A DNA stretch of 64,000 bases from Acidobacteriota bacterium (lineage in GTDB: Bacteria > Acidobacteriota > Blastocatellia > Pyrinomonadales > Pyrinomonadaceae). The notes under the pieces are model-generated. The model saw only the letters and a program-made list of their open reading frames with translations, had not been told where the DNA came from and made no database searches. A program made the position numbers and the translations under genes. Below are positions 7,827 to 15,690 of the stretch, piece after piece. Numbering within the stretch: position 1 is the first letter of the stretch; every line of letters starts with the position of its first letter. The stretch is taken from assembly GCA_019639155.1 (NCBI GenBank), contig JAHBSJ010000003.1:62001-126000 (forward strand), written 5' to 3'.

Positions 7827-8429
7827 ATGGAAATTCTGCTCGCAAGGACGCCGGACGAGATCGCCGCCGCACATGAACGCCTGGCCGCGTCGGCAGCACT
7901 CGGCTGCGACACCGAAACCTCGGGCCTGAACCCAAGCCACGGCAAGCTCTATTCGATCCAATTTTCCGACGGCGAACTCGGCGTGCTGATACCGCTGAGC
8001 GAGGGCGTCGAGATGGGGCCATTCATCGACGTTCTGGCAGACGACGGCACCACAAAGATATTCCATAACGCGCGGTTCGATCTGGATTTTCTGTCCGCAT
8101 CAGGACATACCGTCCGCGGCGTTTTCGATACGATGATCGCGGAAAAGGTGCTGACGCGCGGTGCTAATCAGTCAGCCTCGCTCGCCGATACGCTCTATCG
8201 CTATTTCGCCGTCGATCTGGACAAAACACAGCGTGCGAAATTCACACGCAATTGGAACGGCGTCTGGACCGACGCACTTGTCGATTACGCTCTGTCGGAC
8301 GTTTTTCACCTGCCGCGGCTGATGGCGGAGCAAAAAGATTGGCTGGAAAAACTCGGCCTAACCGAAGAATTCACCCGCCAACAAGAGAGGTTGTTTTCCC
8401 GCGAAATACGCGAAAAACGCGAAAGGTAA
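7827..8429 (+). CDS. RNase D-like 3'-5' exonuclease
   Basis: A 200-residue protein made of the DEDDy exonuclease domain alone. The motifs are CDTETSGL (Asp28, Glu30), HNARFD (His80, Asn81, Asp85) and Y154-x3-D158. It lacks the HRDC domains of full-length RNase D, so it is a stand-alone nuclease that trims RNA or DNA 3' ends. The last dozen codons (SREIREKRER and stop) lie inside the left arm of an inverted repeat at 8394-8533. The natural C terminus therefore appears to have been replaced by repeat-derived sequence. Confidence 0.85.
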   Translation: MEILLARTPDEIAAAHERLAASAALGCDTETSGLNPSHGKLYSIQFSDGELGVLIPLSEGVEMGPFIDVLADDGTTKIFHNARFDLDFLSASGHTVRGVFDTMIAEKVLTRGANQSASLADTLYRYFAVDLDKTQRAKFTRNWNGVWTDALVDYALSDVFHLPRLMAEQKDWLEKLGLTEEFTRQQERLFSREIREKRER

Positions 8430-8533
8430 TTTCTCAGAGCCGCCCTATGCCGGACTTTCGGAGCACTTCATCTTTCCAAAGCTGCTTTCTATCGACACCT
8501 TTTTCGGGAATTTCGCGTGTTTCGCGGGAAAAT
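8394..8533. repeat. Periodic inverted-repeat element overlapping the nuclease 3' end
   Basis: The left arm (8394-8426) contains CCCGCGAAATACGCGAAA and the right arm (8498-8533) its imperfect complement. The arms have a period of about 9-10 nt (repeated CGCGAAA). The roughly 70-nt centre has no recognisable gene. The left arm encodes the last residues of the upstream nuclease. Confidence 0.8.
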
Positions 8534-8540
8534 AGTTATC

Positions 8541-8627
8541 TGCCCGCGAATAGAACGAATAAACACTAATAAAGGAAGGTTCAGCCCACTGTCTTCGATT
8601 AGTGCTTATTCGTTCTATTCGCGGGCT
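8541..8627. repeat. Empty inverted-repeat element with the same arms as the GxxExxY element
   Basis: The arms at 8541-8570 and 8598-8627 match at about 28 of 30 positions. Each contains CCCGCGAATAGAACGAAT followed by AARCACTAAT. The centre is only 27 nt. The outer 20 nt of the arm match the arms around the GxxExxY gene at 17568-18049, so this looks like a gene-less derivative. Confidence 0.85.
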
Positions 8628-8636
8628 AAATGCCCT

Positions 8637-9104
8637 TTACCATCGGTGATACGCAGGATGGCCTTCTTTGACGGCGACGAATGTCCCGCGGCACGTATCG
8701 CAGACCTTGCCGCCGGCGATCAGTTCGGCCTCGACGGTGGCTCGGTCTTCCGATGATTCCACCACACGCGCTCTCAGCGTGATCGGCCCGTCAACGGGCG
8801 TCGGCCGCAGCAGTTTGACGTGAAAATCCGCTGTTACCGTGCACGGGGCATGATCCTCGCCGCGTTGTTTCATTATGTGGTACGCGGCCGCCCAGTTCGA
8901 ATGGCAATCCAGAAGAGCACCGATTATGCCGCCGTTCAAAATGCCCGGAAAAGCCTGATGATGCGGCTCGGCGTGCCATGTCGCGACGAATTCATCGCCT
9001 TCTGCAAAGCTGCGTATCCTCAGGCCCTTCTCATTCGCCGGCCCGCAGCCGAAGCAGATGCTGTTCGGAGAGTAGGCCTCTTGTAACGAAAGTTCTTCAG
9101 TCAT
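8637..9104 (-). CDS. PaaI-type hotdog thioesterase
   Basis: A 155-residue single hotdog domain, probably hydrolysing an acyl-CoA or acyl-thioester. The FPGILNGGIIGALLDCHSNW segment holds the Gly-Gly turn and catalytic Asp of the PaaI/4HBT group. An N-terminal CFGCGPANEKGLRI segment is common in this subgroup. Later strands (TVTADFHVKLLRPTPVDGPI) complete the fold. The substrate cannot be told from the sequence. It is divergent from the Fic gene across a 127-nt control region. Confidence 0.88.
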   Translation of the reverse strand: MTEELSLQEAYSPNSICFGCGPANEKGLRIRSFAEGDEFVATWHAEPHHQAFPGILNGGIIGALLDCHSNWAAAYHIMKQRGEDHAPCTVTADFHVKLLRPTPVDGPITLRARVVESSEDRATVEAELIAGGKVCDTCRGTFVAVKEGHPAYHRW

Positions 9105-9157
9105 TGTTGTTCTAAACTTTACATAAGGAAATTTATATGTAAAGGTAATCGTGTTTT

Positions 9158-9222
9158 TTTTCGTATAAAACTTATACGAAAAGTTACGCTATTTTCTTTT
9201 CGTATAAAAATCTGTAAGAAAA
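9158..9222. promoter_or_regulatory. Palindromic operators upstream of the Fic gene
   Basis: A perfect 11-bp inverted repeat TTTTCGTATAA (9158-9168) with its complement at 9172-9182 has a 3-nt centre. A second TTTTCGTATAA lies at 9197-9207, followed by a degenerate complement at 9212-9222. The region is AT-rich and ends 9 nt before the Fic start. This is the pattern of a repressor-controlled promoter. The Fic protein's own C-terminal winged helix is the obvious candidate regulator. Confidence 0.7.
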
Positions 9223-9231
9223 GTTCAAGCC

Positions 9232-10377
9232 ATGGAAGATCAAGAAAAATTCAACGCAGGAATTTACACACAAGAGTATCAGTATAAGAGTTTTCTTCCA
9301 AGCAACATTGCCGACGCGAGCAAATATTGGCATACATTGGACGTGGATCTCCTGCTAGAGGAGGCAACTAGGCTATTAGGGGAACTGAACGCCTACTCGA
9401 CTTTGATTCCCGACGTAGATTTTTTCATTCGAATGCACACTTTTAAGGAAGCGACTGCCTCGAGTGCGATCGAGGGAACGCGCACCGAATTCGGCGAAGC
9501 ACTTCTCGACGAGAATGAGGTCAAGCCCGAACGCCGCGACGACTGGCACGAAGTTCAAAACTATACCAAAGCAATGAACTATGCGCTTGAGTGTCTGGAA
9601 GAACTACCTCTCACAATGAGATTGCTCAATGAAACACATCGAATCTTAATGTCAGGTGCACGCGGACAAAACCGAGCACCGGGGGAAATACGTCGAAGTC
9701 AAAATTGGATCGGCGGTGCCACGATAAAGGACGCATTTTTCATTCCCCCATCGGCTGAGAAAGTTCCCGACCTTTTATCCGATCTTGAAAAATTCTGGCA
9801 CGATGATCTGCTCTCGATACCGCACCTGGTCAAGATCGCTCTAAGCCACTATCAGTTTGAGACTATCCATCCATATTTAGATGGAAACGGTCGAATTGGC
9901 AGATTACTGATCACTCTTTATCTTGTTGACAAAGGTATTTTGCGAAAGCCCGTACTCTACTTGTCAGATTTCTTCGAACAAAACCGCTCGTCGTATTACG
10001 ATGCACTTACACTTGTTCGGACCCAAAATGACATCGGACATTGGATCAAGTTCTTTCTGGTCGGGGTCCAACAAACAGCCCTGAGCAGCAAGCGTACCTT
10101 TGAGGCGATCATTTCACTGCGAACAGAATCCGAACGAGCGGTCATGCAAATGGGCAAACGAGCGAAAAAGGCTCTACAGCTGTTGAATAGACTGTATACT
10201 CAGCCGATCGTTACACCGCGAAATATCGCGACAATACTTGCGATCACGCCCCAATCCGCCAATTCGCTCGCAAAAGCGTTTGAGGAAGCAGGTATCTTCC
10301 GGGAAATGACAGGTTACAAACGGAATAGATTATTCATGTTCCAGAAGTATGTGGACATATTCAACTCAAGAACTTGA
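9232..10377 (+). CDS. Fic-domain AMP-transferase family protein with N-terminal inhibitory helix and wHTH
   Basis: A 381-residue Fic protein, a family that typically transfers AMP to target hydroxyls or removes it. The active-site motif is HPYLDGNGRIGR (His213 and Arg221). The inhibitory motif (S/T)xxxE(G/N) is present N-terminally as SSAIEG at about residues 77-82, making it class II. An FIPP flap segment precedes the active site. The last 80 residues form a winged-helix domain (a TPRNIATILAITPQSANSL helix-turn-helix). There is no antitoxin partner gene. The composition is lower in GC than in the neighbours, which suggests acquisition. Confidence 0.93.
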   Translation: MEDQEKFNAGIYTQEYQYKSFLPSNIADASKYWHTLDVDLLLEEATRLLGELNAYSTLIPDVDFFIRMHTFKEATASSAIEGTRTEFGEALLDENEVKPERRDDWHEVQNYTKAMNYALECLEELPLTMRLLNETHRILMSGARGQNRAPGEIRRSQNWIGGATIKDAFFIPPSAEKVPDLLSDLEKFWHDDLLSIPHLVKIALSHYQFETIHPYLDGNGRIGRLLITLYLVDKGILRKPVLYLSDFFEQNRSSYYDALTLVRTQNDIGHWIKFFLVGVQQTALSSKRTFEAIISLRTESERAVMQMGKRAKKALQLLNRLYTQPIVTPRNIATILAITPQSANSLAKAFEEAGIFREMTGYKRNRLFMFQKYVDIFNSRT

Positions 10378-10586
10378 ACGATAATGACCCACACATCCAG
10401 TTCTTAAGACAATGATCGCGTTCTCGCTTTGTTCACTTTCGGTGTGATCACTCGGTCATCGTTCGGTTGTTTTGCCCGCGGCCGTTGGGCAGCTCGGCAA
10501 TTCAGCCTGGTTGATCCCCCGCGGGCGAATACGTCTCCTGTATCGACTTCGTTTGGTCCATAATTCGGCAGTCTAGCACAACGCGG

Positions 10587-11615
10587 CTACGACGCCGTAT
10601 TATGTTTCTCATCCTCGTCCGTTTTGACAGGGAAGAGCAGCGACGCGACGATCGACGCGGCGATGGTCGTCAGGATAAAGCCGAGCGACCACGTTACGGG
10701 GAATTTGCCGCCGAAAGCGTCGTTCAGCCAGACCATCTTCAGCCCGACGAATATCAGCACCACCGCGAGCCCGTATTTCAGCAGATGAAACTTGCTGACC
10801 GCTCCCGCGAGCATGAAGTACATCGACCGCAAACCCAAGATAGCAAAGATGTTGGACGTGAACACGATCATCGGTTCCGCCGTGATGGCAAAGATCGCCG
10901 GCACCGAATCGACCGCGAAAATGATATCCGTCATCTCAAGGAAAAGCAGTGCGATAAAGAGCGGCGTCGCTGCCCAGCGGCCGTGTTCGCGTACGAAAAA
11001 GCTCTTGCCGTGCAGCTTTGCCGTTACGGGCATAAAGCGTTTGAAAAGCCGTATCGCGAAGTTCTTTTCCGGGTCGATCTCCTTTTCGGCGCCGAACATC
11101 ATCTTCAGCCCCGTCAGGATCAGAAAGCCGCCGAAAAGGTAAATGACCCAATGGAACTGCATCAGCCACGAGCCCATTCCGATGAATATCGCACGGAAAA
11201 CAAGCGCGCCGATGATGCCGTAAAACAGCACGCGGTGCTGATATTTCGCCGGTATCGCGAAATACGCAAAGACGATGACGAAAACGAAGATGTTATCGAC
11301 CGAGAGCGATTTTTCGACGATGTAGCCCGTCAGAAATTCCAGGGACACGTTCCACGCGGCAACGTCAGGCACAAAGCCCGGCATCGCGAGCAGCCGCTCG
11401 TCCTGCGGAAATTTCCAGAGTGCGTATTGATAGAGAAGGTAGTTGAAAATGAGCGCCAGCGTCACCCAGACGGCGCTCCAGATGCTGGCTTCTTTGATGC
11501 TGACCGCGTGTTCCTTTCGATGAAAAACTCCCAGATCGAGAGCGAGCATCAAGAGGACAAAACCGGTGAATGCAAGATAGAACCACCAATATTCTGCTAA
11601 AGGAAAAAGACCCAT
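10587..11615 (-). CDS. alx: TerC/Alx family integral membrane protein, likely Mn2+ exporter
   Basis: A polytopic membrane protein of about 342 residues with roughly nine helices. Conserved acidic motifs are seen in ALDLGVFH, EKSLSVDNIFVF and EMTDIIFAVDSVPAI. These are hallmarks of the TerC/Alx group, linked to Mn2+ efflux and export of metal to secreted enzymes. ATG 11615 (MGLFPLAEYWW) is preferred; a TTG four codons upstream is possible. A yybP-ykoY riboswitch lies just upstream, the arrangement known from E. coli alx, which strongly supports a manganese role. The 209 nt beyond its stop (10378-10586) show nothing recognisable. Confidence 0.93.
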   Translation of the reverse strand: MGLFPLAEYWWFYLAFTGFVLLMLALDLGVFHRKEHAVSIKEASIWSAVWVTLALIFNYLLYQYALWKFPQDERLLAMPGFVPDVAAWNVSLEFLTGYIVEKSLSVDNIFVFVIVFAYFAIPAKYQHRVLFYGIIGALVFRAIFIGMGSWLMQFHWVIYLFGGFLILTGLKMMFGAEKEIDPEKNFAIRLFKRFMPVTAKLHGKSFFVREHGRWAATPLFIALLFLEMTDIIFAVDSVPAIFAITAEPMIVFTSNIFAILGLRSMYFMLAGAVSKFHLLKYGLAVVLIFVGLKMVWLNDAFGGKFPVTWSLGFILTTIAASIVASLLFPVKTDEDEKHNTAS

Positions 11616-11684
11616 ACGTGAACTCAACTCATCAAGAACACGTCCGCACGCAAAAAGACCTCACGCGGACATGTGTTATGTCGC

Positions 11685-11775
11685 GCAAGGTCTTGATACT
11701 TCGCCTAAAGGCCGGAGCATTGCTGCACGTATTGACGACCTGAAGGACCGCTCGAGGGCTATCTACTCCCCTTGC
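11685..11775 (-). promoter_or_regulatory. yybP-ykoY (Mn2+) riboswitch aptamer
   Basis: On the minus strand the P1 stem pairs GCAAGG (11775-11770) with CCTTGC (11690-11685). The conserved GGGGAGTAG follows the 5' side (11771-11763), a CGTCAATACG loop sequence lies in the middle, and AAGACC lies before the closing strand. These match the yybP-ykoY consensus, with one nucleotide fewer in the CGUCAACAUACG loop. Between the aptamer and the terC/alx start is a GC-rich hairpin (ACACATGTCCGC with GCGGACGTGT), a plausible expression platform. This class senses Mn2+. Confidence 0.85.
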
Positions 11776-11895
11776 CAAATTGTCAAAGAGGGAGTTTAGG
11801 TAATCGTGAGATCGTTGTCAAGATTCATTTGCAGCTTGAATCGCAATGCCAAGCTGTCGTAGATTTTAGCGTCAACTAAGTATTCGCCTAAAAGT

Positions 11896-13587
11896 ATGCT
11901 CACACTTCTTGCGGTCGCTTTTCTGTGCTGGCTCGTTTTCGGCTATTTCGGCTACGGCCGCTGGATCGCACGGCAATTCAGCCTGGACGACACCCGCGAA
12001 ACGCCCGCGAACACGCTCAACGACGGCGAGGATTTCGTGCCGATCTCGCCGTTCTATCTTTTCGGGCAGCATTTTTCCGCCATCGCCGCCGCGGGCCCGA
12101 TCGCGGGGCCGATCATCGCGTGTCTTGCGTGGGGCTGGCTGCCGTCGCTGCTTTGGATAGCATTGGGTGTCGTGCTGATCGGTGCCGTGCATGACTTTTC
12201 GGCGTTGACGTCGTCCGTCCGCCACGGTGCGTGTTCCATCGCTGAAGTAACACGGCAAAAGCTCGGCGGTGCGGCCGGCCGTGCGATGATGGGCTTTATA
12301 TGGCTGGCGCTGGTGTATGTGATCGTAGCGTTCACTGACATCACGGCGGGAACCTTCGTCGCGGGCGACGATGCACTCGCGGGCGAGACGCGTTTCGATC
12401 CCGGCGGTGCGGTAGCGATGGCGAGCATTTTGTATCTCGGGCTTTCGGTCGTCCTCGGCCTTGTCGAACGCTTTCTCAAACCGCCGCTCTGGCTCGCGAC
12501 GATTATCTTTGTTCCCGCGACGTTCGCCCTCGCCTACGTCGGGACGATGTATTCGCACGTCTTTGCATTCGGCCATCAGACGTGGGCGTTCGTCATTCTG
12601 GTCTATTGCGTCGCGGCTTCGCTTGTGCCCGTCTGGGCGCTGCTGCAGCCGCGCGGCTATCTCGGCGGCTTTGTGCTTTACACGGCGATCGCGGTCGGTA
12701 TCATCGGCATTTTCTTCGGCGGCTACACCATTCAGCAGCCCGCCTTCAAAACGTGGGACGCCGGCGGGCTGACCGGAATGCTTTTCCCGTTCCTTTTCGT
12801 GACCATCGCGTGCGGTGCGTGTTCGGGCTTTCACGGGCTTGTCTGTTCGGGAACGACGTCGAAACAGCTCGACAAAGAATCGCACGCTCGCCCGATCGGC
12901 TACGGTGCGATGCTGGCTGAAGGCTTTGTCGCATTTATGGCGATCGTCGTCGTAATGATCGCCGGCAACGACATGCTCTATGGGCCCGACGGCAAAGCGT
13001 TCGCCGCGGGCAAGATCTACGGCAACGGCATCGGCGAATTTCTGACGCTGATCATCGGTAAGGAGAATCTGCAGTTCGCGATCACGTTCGGAGCGATGGC
13101 GTTCTCGACCTTCGTTTTCGACACGCTGGACGTCGCGATGCGGCTCGGCCGATACCTCGTACAGGAACTTATCGGCATTGCCGGCCGCGTCGGCGCCGTC
13201 ATCGGCACGATCGCGATGGTCGCCCTGCCGTTCTTCCTTATCTTTTTTGCAAAACCGGGCTCGTGGGTCGAATTTTGGACGCTTTTCGGTGCGTCAAATC
13301 AGCTCCTTGCCGCGTTAACTCTATTATCTATTACAGTTTGGCTCTACAAGGCACGCCGCCGCATCGCGTTCACTCTGCTGCCGATGCTGTTCGTTCTGAC
13401 CATCACGCTGTGGGCTCTCGGCAGTCTCGTGATCGGCAATTTTCAGGCGTCGCAGGGCTTTGATATCAAGCTCGTCAACGGCGTCGCTTCGCTGATATTG
13501 ATACTTCTTGCCGTTTTTCTCGTGGTCACAGCATGGATCAGGCTGAGAAAAGATGACAGGAACGATATCGGCTTTGATGCCGTATAA
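11896..13587 (+). CDS. cstA: CstA family transporter (carbon starvation protein A)
   Basis: A 563-residue polytopic inner-membrane protein with about 15 hydrophobic segments. The family's N-terminal RFSLDD-like segment (RQFSLDDTRETPANTLNDG) and the FGQHFSAIAAAGPIAGPIIA signature are intact, as is the central GACSGFHGLVCSGTTSKQL motif. CstA proteins take up peptides or pyruvate under carbon limitation, and this length fits the shorter branch of the family. It is monocistronic or cotranscribed with the hydrolase 30 nt downstream. Confidence 0.95.
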   Translation: MLTLLAVAFLCWLVFGYFGYGRWIARQFSLDDTRETPANTLNDGEDFVPISPFYLFGQHFSAIAAAGPIAGPIIACLAWGWLPSLLWIALGVVLIGAVHDFSALTSSVRHGACSIAEVTRQKLGGAAGRAMMGFIWLALVYVIVAFTDITAGTFVAGDDALAGETRFDPGGAVAMASILYLGLSVVLGLVERFLKPPLWLATIIFVPATFALAYVGTMYSHVFAFGHQTWAFVILVYCVAASLVPVWALLQPRGYLGGFVLYTAIAVGIIGIFFGGYTIQQPAFKTWDAGGLTGMLFPFLFVTIACGACSGFHGLVCSGTTSKQLDKESHARPIGYGAMLAEGFVAFMAIVVVMIAGNDMLYGPDGKAFAAGKIYGNGIGEFLTLIIGKENLQFAITFGAMAFSTFVFDTLDVAMRLGRYLVQELIGIAGRVGAVIGTIAMVALPFFLIFFAKPGSWVEFWTLFGASNQLLAALTLLSITVWLYKARRRIAFTLLPMLFVLTITLWALGSLVIGNFQASQGFDIKLVNGVASLILILLAVFLVVTAWIRLRKDDRNDIGFDAV

Positions 13588-13617
13588 CCAGTTAAGCTAC
13601 GGCCAAAGAGGTTAATT

Positions 13618-14343
13618 ATGATGAACATCTACGAGATCGCTGAGGACAGTTTCCGCATCAATGCCTACATTCCCGAGTTCGGACTTGGATTCAGCCAGTT
13701 CCTGATCCGCGACGAAGAGCCGCTGCTGATACACACGGGCCCGCGGGCGATGTTCCCGCTCGTCCACGAGGCGGTCGCATCGCTGATCGACCCGTCAACA
13801 CTGCGGTGGATCGGATTTTCGCATTTTGAGGCCGACGAATGCGGTTCGCTGAACGAATGGCAGGAGGTCGCTCCAATGGCGACGCCGGTATGCAGCCTGG
13901 TCGGCAAGCTTGTAAGTGTTGATGATTTTGCCCCGAAAAATCCCGCAAAAGGCATGACCGACGGCGAGGAATTCTCCATCGGCAAACACACTTTCCGCTT
14001 TTTGCAGACGCCGCACGTCCCGCATTGCTGGGAGGCAGGGCTCTTTCACGATATAACGACGAATACGCTTTATTGCTCTGACCTGCTGCATCAGAACGGC
14101 GACGTCGAACCGCTGACCGCCGACAGCGTGACCGAGCGTGCGAGACAAACGATGATGGAAATGGAAGCGGGGCCTCTGGCCGGTTATCTGCCGTACGCCG
14201 TTGGAACAGATGCCACGCTGAAACGCATCGCGGGTGAAAAGCCGGCAACGGTTGCGACTATGCACGGCTCGGTTTTCACGGGCGACGGTGAAAAGGCCAT
14301 ACTTGAATATGCGGCGATGCTAAAGGAAGTTTTGGGAGCCTAG
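13618..14343 (+). CDS. Flavodiiron-like MBL-fold (ODP) hydrolase/oxidoreductase
   Basis: A 241-residue metallo-beta-lactamase fold protein resembling the diiron domain of flavodiiron proteins without the flavodoxin part. A metal-ligand motif HFEADECG lies at about residues 63-70, where canonical members have HxExDH, so the last His is replaced. Later ligands are HVPHCW, a CSDLLHQNG loop and TMHGS. The start (first of two adjacent ATGs) follows a GAGG site. It may sense or reduce O2 or NO; the altered ligand makes catalysis uncertain. Confidence 0.8.
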   Translation: MMNIYEIAEDSFRINAYIPEFGLGFSQFLIRDEEPLLIHTGPRAMFPLVHEAVASLIDPSTLRWIGFSHFEADECGSLNEWQEVAPMATPVCSLVGKLVSVDDFAPKNPAKGMTDGEEFSIGKHTFRFLQTPHVPHCWEAGLFHDITTNTLYCSDLLHQNGDVEPLTADSVTERARQTMMEMEAGPLAGYLPYAVGTDATLKRIAGEKPATVATMHGSVFTGDGEKAILEYAAMLKEVLGA

Positions 14344-14807
14344 ATCTGGTCTTTCCCGGCGGGAACGTGGTCGAGGGCGCGTGTCGTGTGGTCGGTAACG
14401 CTTGCGATCGGGCCCTCGATAAATTCGGCGGTGTTCGCCGGCTCGAGCTGCGGCGGTGAGGCAGCGGGCAGCCGGTTCTGTTTTCTTTCGTTCAGCTTAG
14501 CGTCAACCAGTTTCGGAACTTGCGACAGCAGCGTATAGCAGATCCCGAATATCGCGCCGATATAAGCTACGGCAATGATGCCGACCAACTGCGGAACGAC
14601 ATTCTTTTCCAGCAGCACAGCGACCAGTCCTACCAAAATGCCGAGCCCGAAAAGCACTATCAAAAATATGGTCGTCAGGACGTTGTCCAGCATCTTGCCG
14701 GGCTTGCCGTCATTATCATCATCATCGGCCGACAGCCGAAAACCGCAGCTGTTGCAGTATTTCAGCCCTTCGGCGAGACGATTTCCGCAGTTCGAACAAA
14801 AGATCAT
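14340..14807 (-). CDS. Zinc-ribbon membrane protein
   Basis: A 155-residue protein beginning with a zinc ribbon ([19 protein letters not shown], Cys4-Cys7 and Cys18-Cys21). An acidic linker and two transmembrane helices (about residues 40-100) follow, then a Pro-rich cytoplasmic tail. It overlaps the upstream DUF4870-like gene by 4 nt (ATGA), so the two are translationally coupled. The function is unknown; such proteins are common in this phylum. Confidence 0.75.
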   Translation of the reverse strand: MIFCSNCGNRLAEGLKYCNSCGFRLSADDDDNDGKPGKMLDNVLTTIFLIVLFGLGILVGLVAVLLEKNVVPQLVGIIAVAYIGAIFGICYTLLSQVPKLVDAKLNERKQNRLPAASPPQLEPANTAEFIEGPIASVTDHTTRALDHVPAGKDQI

Positions 14808-15514
14808 GGATTATTCAGGCTCGACGGGCTGATCTTGTCCTCGAGCCAATTCGTCATGTTCTCGACCGACTCAATGTGAACGGGCCTGCCGCGATATGCC
14901 TTCACGGCAAAGACCGTCAGCATTATCGACGTAACCAGCACGAAGATGAAATTGCCCAGGTCGGCAATGTCGGTAACATTGCCCAGAATGCCCAGAATGG
15001 TCGTCACGATCAGCACGCCAACGTGTGCGGCCAAGCCTTGGGCAGCGTGAAAGCGGACCTTTGTTTCGGTCTTCGGCGTGATGAAAAGTATTACGACTCC
15101 TGCGATCAGGCCGATATACCAAGGAATATACGGGGCTGCGATCAGCAGATTTTCCGGCAGGCCGAGCTTTTCGACCTTACGCGAGATCGCCTGATTGATC
15201 GCCGCCAGATCCGACTGAGCGGCAGCTAGCGGCGAAGCCGCGACGTGCGGCTGAAACTGCGGCGGCGCCTGCTGCTGATACTGGGGCTGCTGATATTGCG
15301 GATACTGTGTCTGAACCGGCGCCTGAAATTGCGGTTGCGGTTCGAGTATCAGCGTGGGCTGTGCTTCTACGGCGGCGGCCATATCGACCTGGCTTGTTCC
15401 CGCGTAACCCTCGCGAAACACCTTCGTATGGCCGCCCTCGGCAGCAGCGGTTTTTACTTTCTCCGGAAATTCCGGATCGAGCGGGTTTGTGTCGTACTTT
15501 GTCGCCATTGTCAC
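14804..15514 (-). CDS. DUF4870-like membrane protein with Gln/Pro-rich linker
   Basis: A 236-residue protein. Residues 1-60 are polar and residues 60-100 are Gln/Pro/Tyr-rich (repeats of the QYQQPQ kind). The C-terminal half carries about three membrane helices with the KVRFHAAQGLAAHV segment typical of DUF4870/TM2-like families. It is the first gene of a two-gene unit with the zinc-ribbon membrane protein. The function is unknown. Confidence 0.75.
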   Translation of the reverse strand: MTMATKYDTNPLDPEFPEKVKTAAAEGGHTKVFREGYAGTSQVDMAAAVEAQPTLILEPQPQFQAPVQTQYPQYQQPQYQQQAPPQFQPHVAASPLAAAQSDLAAINQAISRKVEKLGLPENLLIAAPYIPWYIGLIAGVVILFITPKTETKVRFHAAQGLAAHVGVLIVTTILGILGNVTDIADLGNFIFVLVTSIMLTVFAVKAYRGRPVHIESVENMTNWLEDKISPSSLNNP

Positions 15515-15586
15515 AGCCGCCCGGTTGAGCGAGCGGCAATTTACACTTCAGCTATTCTACGTCAGAAGTGCCGCCAATGTTCGAAA

Positions 15587-15690
15587 AAATCGCTAAACGC
15601 AATGCCGCTGAGCCGCAAAGTCACAAAGGCCGGATGAACAGGTCCGGAGTTTTCTTAGCGTCCCGGCGTCTCCGCGTCTTTGCGTTAGGA
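15587..15690. repeat. Periodic inverted-repeat element touching the aspS stop
   Basis: The left arm (about 15590-15627) has CTAAACGCAATGCCGC and GCCGCAAAGTCACAAAGG. The right arm (about 15652-15690) has the complementary sense with TCTCCGCGTCTTTGCG. The match is imperfect, with a period of about 9-10 nt. The outer end of the right arm supplies the aspS stop codon at 15685-15687. Confidence 0.6.

Noticed and set aside
10602..11600. Long plus-strand frame opposite terC/alx
   Set aside because: Antisense to a well-supported membrane protein gene; the product is a charged low-complexity chain without domains.
11872..12885. Minus-strand frame of 337 codons opposite cstA
   Set aside because: Arg/Asp-rich antisense translation of membrane-protein codons; no motif.
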